From Methanoregula sp. (GTDB lineage: Archaea > Halobacteriota > Methanomicrobia > Methanomicrobiales > Methanospirillaceae): a stretch of DNA of 6,436 bases. Location: positions 1 to 6,436 of the forward strand of contig JAPKXT010000108.1 in the NCBI GenBank assembly GCA_026394695.1, read 5' to 3'. Positions 4,099 through 6,436 of this stretch are shown here, in pieces. The position numbers and the translations under genes are program-made. The notes under the pieces were generated by a model that saw only the letters and a list, made by a program, of their open reading frames with translations, searched no databases and was not told the DNA's origin. The first letter of the stretch is position 1, and each line of letters begins with the position of its first letter.

Positions 4099-6436
4099 TT
4101 AATGCAGCGATTATCCTTTCGCGTCCTACTTTTAAGGCAAGGTCAAGCTGGTCTGCATCCGGCCCGCCACCCTGGGCCAGGGTTGGTTTGCCCCCTCCTT
4201 TTCCGCCAAGAAGGGTGCAGACCTGGCTGATGATCTCACCAGCATTCACTCTCGGATCACCGGATGTGAGCACAACCCGCACGGTATCTCCGACCCCTGC
4301 AATGAGTGCAACCCCGCCATTTTCTGCAACGGATACAGCAAGGGCGGACAGCTCTTTTGCAGGCAGATCAATTCGCTTGATGACCACCGCAACACCACTG
4401 ATGGATTCGGGAACAAGAGTCTGAATCTCGAGCTCGACCAATCGTGCGCTCATACGGTCGATATCTTTCTTCTGTTCCTTCCATTCATTGAAGAAGCGGT
4501 TGACTGCCGGCGGGAGGTTATCCGGCTGCACTGAAAGTGTGTCTGATGAGGATGCAACAAGGTGTTCAATGTGCTGCATATAGAAGATTGCAGCCATACC
4601 GGCGGTAAATTCGATACGTTCAATACCGTCCTGGATATGTTCGACCCTGATTATCTTGATGACCCCGACTTCACCGGTATTCCGGCAGTGGGTTCCTGCA
4701 CAGGCCTGGACATCCCCCGCGACTTTTACAATGCGGATATCCCTGCCCGGAGGAACTCCGCCCTGGTACAGGCAAAAACCATATTTTTGTTCCGCTTTTG
4801 TCCGGTTTTCTATCGAGATCTCGAGAGGCTGGCTTGCCATGACCAGGCGGTTTGCTGCAATCTCGATTTTATGGAGTTCGTCCGGCGTGATGTGCTTGAA
4901 GTGCCGGAGATCAATGCGGGAACTTTCGGATCCTTTCTGCGCTCCTGCCTGGTGGATATGCGCCCCGAGGATATCTTTTGTCGCGTGGAGGAGAATATGT
5001 GTCGCCGTGTGGTGCCGCATCAGGGATAATCGCCGCTCCTCATCCACTATTCCTTTTACCCGTTCACCGCGGCGGACCACACCCCCGGTAATGTGGTGGA
5101 GTATCACTTCCCCGATCTTTATCACACCATCGACCCGGACCATGCTGTCGGAACTGACGAGAGTACCGGTATCTGCCGGCTGACCGCCACCCTCGGGGTA
5201 AAAGAGCGTCTGGTCGGTCACGGCGTACCCATCAAAGAAGTCAAGCACTACCGCTTCAAATTCAATGTCGGAGGGTTGCTCGTAATAGAGTTTCTTTGTT
5301 ACGGGGAGACCGTTGACACGCGAGGAATATTTTGAGGTCTTGTCCTCGACAACTTCCTTTTTCGATTCGGAGTGCATATCGGCAACCATGGAATAGAAAT
5401 TGTCCGGCAGGTCAACAACTGCGCCTTCTTTTGTGGCAATATCCCTGACCATTTCAGGCTGGATACCATGCGAATCATAGAGCGTGATGATCTCTGAGAG
5501 CGGGACACGCTGGCTCTTTGCCTTATATGACTTTGCAAGCTTCTGTACTATCCGCGTCCCGCGTTCAAGCGTGGACGCGTACTTCTCGGTTTCCCGGTCA
5601 ACAATCTCGCGGACTACAGAGATATCCTGCTCAAATTTCTTCATGCCGATGATCTGCATCTGCTGTTCGACCAGATCGGCAAGGGGCTCTTTTATCTTCA
5701 GCTCGTTCATCATCCGCAGCGTTCTCCGGATGACGAGGCGGGCAAGATATCCTTCGCGGACATTGGAGGGCACGATGCAGTCACCCAGCATATAAGCGAG
5801 GCATCGGGTGTGATCGACAATTGCGTATACCTTCTCGATCGGTGTGATCATCTTGTCGAGTTTTTCAGGAGAAACGTCAATTGCCGCTGCCACCTTCTTT
5901 CGCAGCTGGAAGAGGTTGGTACCGGTGATGTCCATAAGCCCGGCGAATTTGGCATTTAAGGAAAGGATCTTGGTGTAATCCTTGTTGTCGAGCATATGCA
6001 AAAGTCCGGCAGCACTCATAACCCTGCTGACCATCTCGGGGAAGACCGCGTCATAGATGGTTGGCGAGCCGTTGGAAGCCCAGACGAGTCGTTCAAGACC
6101 GTAACCGGTATCGACAATCCGGAGTTTCATCGGGTAATACATTTCACCGTTCAGTTCATACCCTGTTCCCGATGTTTTTTCCCTGCCGAGACTCATAAAG
6201 ACGAGCGTTGCAATCTCAAGTCCGCCGATCAAGACCTCAACGCTCGGTCCTGCATTGCCACCGCCAATCCACGGGTGCTCCTTGTACGTGACTTTATTGA
6301 GATCCCCGCCAATAGACACGAGGAACTGGTCGCAGAGCTCGACCGTCCGGTCTTTCCAGTAGATCTCTTCTGAGGGGGAGTTGAAGGCGTGATGAGCCAT
6401 CATCTCAAAGGTTGTCAGGTGCCGTCCTGACCTGCC
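4088..6436 (-). CDS. alaS: Alanyl-tRNA synthetase, archaeal type (5' end outside window)
   Basis: AlaRS charges tRNA-Ala with alanine and clears mischarged Ser/Gly-tRNA-Ala. The frame is open to the window edge and 782 residues are visible; archaeal AlaRS is about 890-920 aa, so roughly 110-140 N-terminal residues, including the zinc-binding start, are missing. The fragment begins GRSGRHLTTFEMMAHHAFN, class II aminoacylation core. Further core motifs are EHPWIGGGNAGPSVE (encoded near 6280-6236) and GYGLERLVWAS (near 6106-6074). The tRNA-recognition region follows. The editing domain has the zinc-type motifs HTATH (5011-4997) and CAGTH (4702-4688). A helical linker leads to the C-terminal DHHA1/C-Ala domain with GGKGGGKPTLAQGGG (4204-4160). 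All key residues visible are intact and no frameshift is seen. The internal ATG at 6403 is not the start: the codons upstream of it continue conserved AlaRS sequence. The stop at 4088-4090 lies inside the regulator gene. Confidence 0.98.
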   Translation of the reverse strand, partial: GRSGRHLTTFEMMAHHAFNSPSEEIYWKDRTVELCDQFLVSIGGDLNKVTYKEHPWIGGGNAGPSVEVLIGGLEIATLVFMSLGREKTSGTGYELNGEMYYPMKLRIVDTGYGLERLVWASNGSPTIYDAVFPEMVSRVMSAAGLLHMLDNKDYTKILSLNAKFAGLMDITGTNLFQLRKKVAAAIDVSPEKLDKMITPIEKVYAIVDHTRCLAYMLGDCIVPSNVREGYLARLVIRRTLRMMNELKIKEPLADLVEQQMQIIGMKKFEQDISVVREIVDRETEKYASTLERGTRIVQKLAKSYKAKSQRVPLSEIITLYDSHGIQPEMVRDIATKEGAVVDLPDNFYSMVADMHSESKKEVVEDKTSKYSSRVNGLPVTKKLYYEQPSDIEFEAVVLDFFDGYAVTDQTLFYPEGGGQPADTGTLVSSDSMVRVDGVIKIGEVILHHITGGVVRRGERVKGIVDEERRLSLMRHHTATHILLHATKDILGAHIHQAGAQKGSESSRIDLRHFKHITPDELHKIEIAANRLVMASQPLEISIENRTKAEQKYGFCLYQGGVPPGRDIRIVKVAGDVQACAGTHCRNTGEVGVIKIIRVEHIQDGIERIEFTAGMAAIFYMQHIEHLVASSSDTLSVQPDNLPPAVNRFFNEWKEQKKDIDRMSARLVELEIQTLVPESISGVAVVIKRIDLPAKELSALAVSVAENGGVALIAGVGDTVRVVLTSGDPRVNAGEIISQVCTLLGGKGGGKPTLAQGGGPDADQLDLALKVGRERIIAALNVR

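Noticed and set aside
4562..5183. Two long plus-strand frames (155 and 175 codons) opposite alaS
   Set aside because: They lie opposite the conserved AlaRS editing domain, and their translations show no recognisable motif.
6371..6403. The ATG pair at 6403/6400 as the start of alaS
   Set aside because: Codons upstream to the window edge encode conserved archaeal AlaRS sequence (GRSGRHLTTFE), so the true start is outside the window.
1..6436. Mobile elements, CRISPR array, tRNA or rRNA genes, or a defence system
   Set aside because: No transposase or integrase, no regularly spaced repeats, no tRNA cloverleaf or T-loop signature and no rRNA-like sequence were seen; the genes present are housekeeping or cell-surface in character.

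Overview
The window reads as the chromosome of a methanogenic archaeon, most likely of the order Methanomicrobiales (a Methanoregula- or Methanosphaerula-like organism). This rests on four things. The alanyl-tRNA synthetase is of the archaeal type. A zinc-ribbon/PUA/PP-loop protein of the archaeal 'PAPS reductase' family is present. There is a secreted protein with a Thr/Pro stalk and a C-terminal membrane anchor, and a membrane-anchored winged-helix regulator. Promoters look archaeal (AT-rich boxes, short or absent leaders) and T-runs stand in for bacterial-type terminators. The genus is inference; no rRNA or other marker is in the window.

Layout. At the left edge (1-85, minus strand) is the beginning of an MrpF/MnhF-type subunit of a cation/proton antiporter or an Mrp-containing membrane hydrogenase. 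A divergent intergenic region (86-271) separates it from a plus-strand pair. This region holds a perfect inverted repeat over the likely mnhF TATA box, a perfect 13-bp tandem duplication, and several copies of GATTGA. The plus-strand pair is a 470-aa PUA/PP-loop protein (272-1684) and hisH (1662-2267), overlapping by 23 bp and probably translationally coupled. After an 87-bp gap with its own promoter comes a 275-aa secreted, membrane-anchored surface protein (2355-3182). A 166-bp convergent intergenic region with T-runs on both strands follows. The right half is a minus-strand unit: alaS (4088-6436, 5' end outside the window) followed by a membrane-bound winged-helix regulator (3349-4098), overlapping by 11 bp.

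Functionally the window mixes housekeeping genes (alanine tRNA charging, the histidine-pathway glutaminase) with three less understood items: the CysH-like protein, the secreted stalk protein and the transmembrane regulator. The CysH-like protein has a candidate Fe-S cysteine set and an RNA-binding-type PUA domain but lacks the catalytic C-terminal motif of true APS/PAPS reductases, so RNA sulfur chemistry is a reasonable hypothesis and sulfate assimilation is not well supported. The regulator has two predicted membrane segments around an exterior Ser/Thr/Pro-rich loop with two N-glycosylation sequons and a cytoplasmic DNA-binding head, a layout suited to sensing at the cell surface. I saw no mobile element, CRISPR array, tRNA or rRNA.
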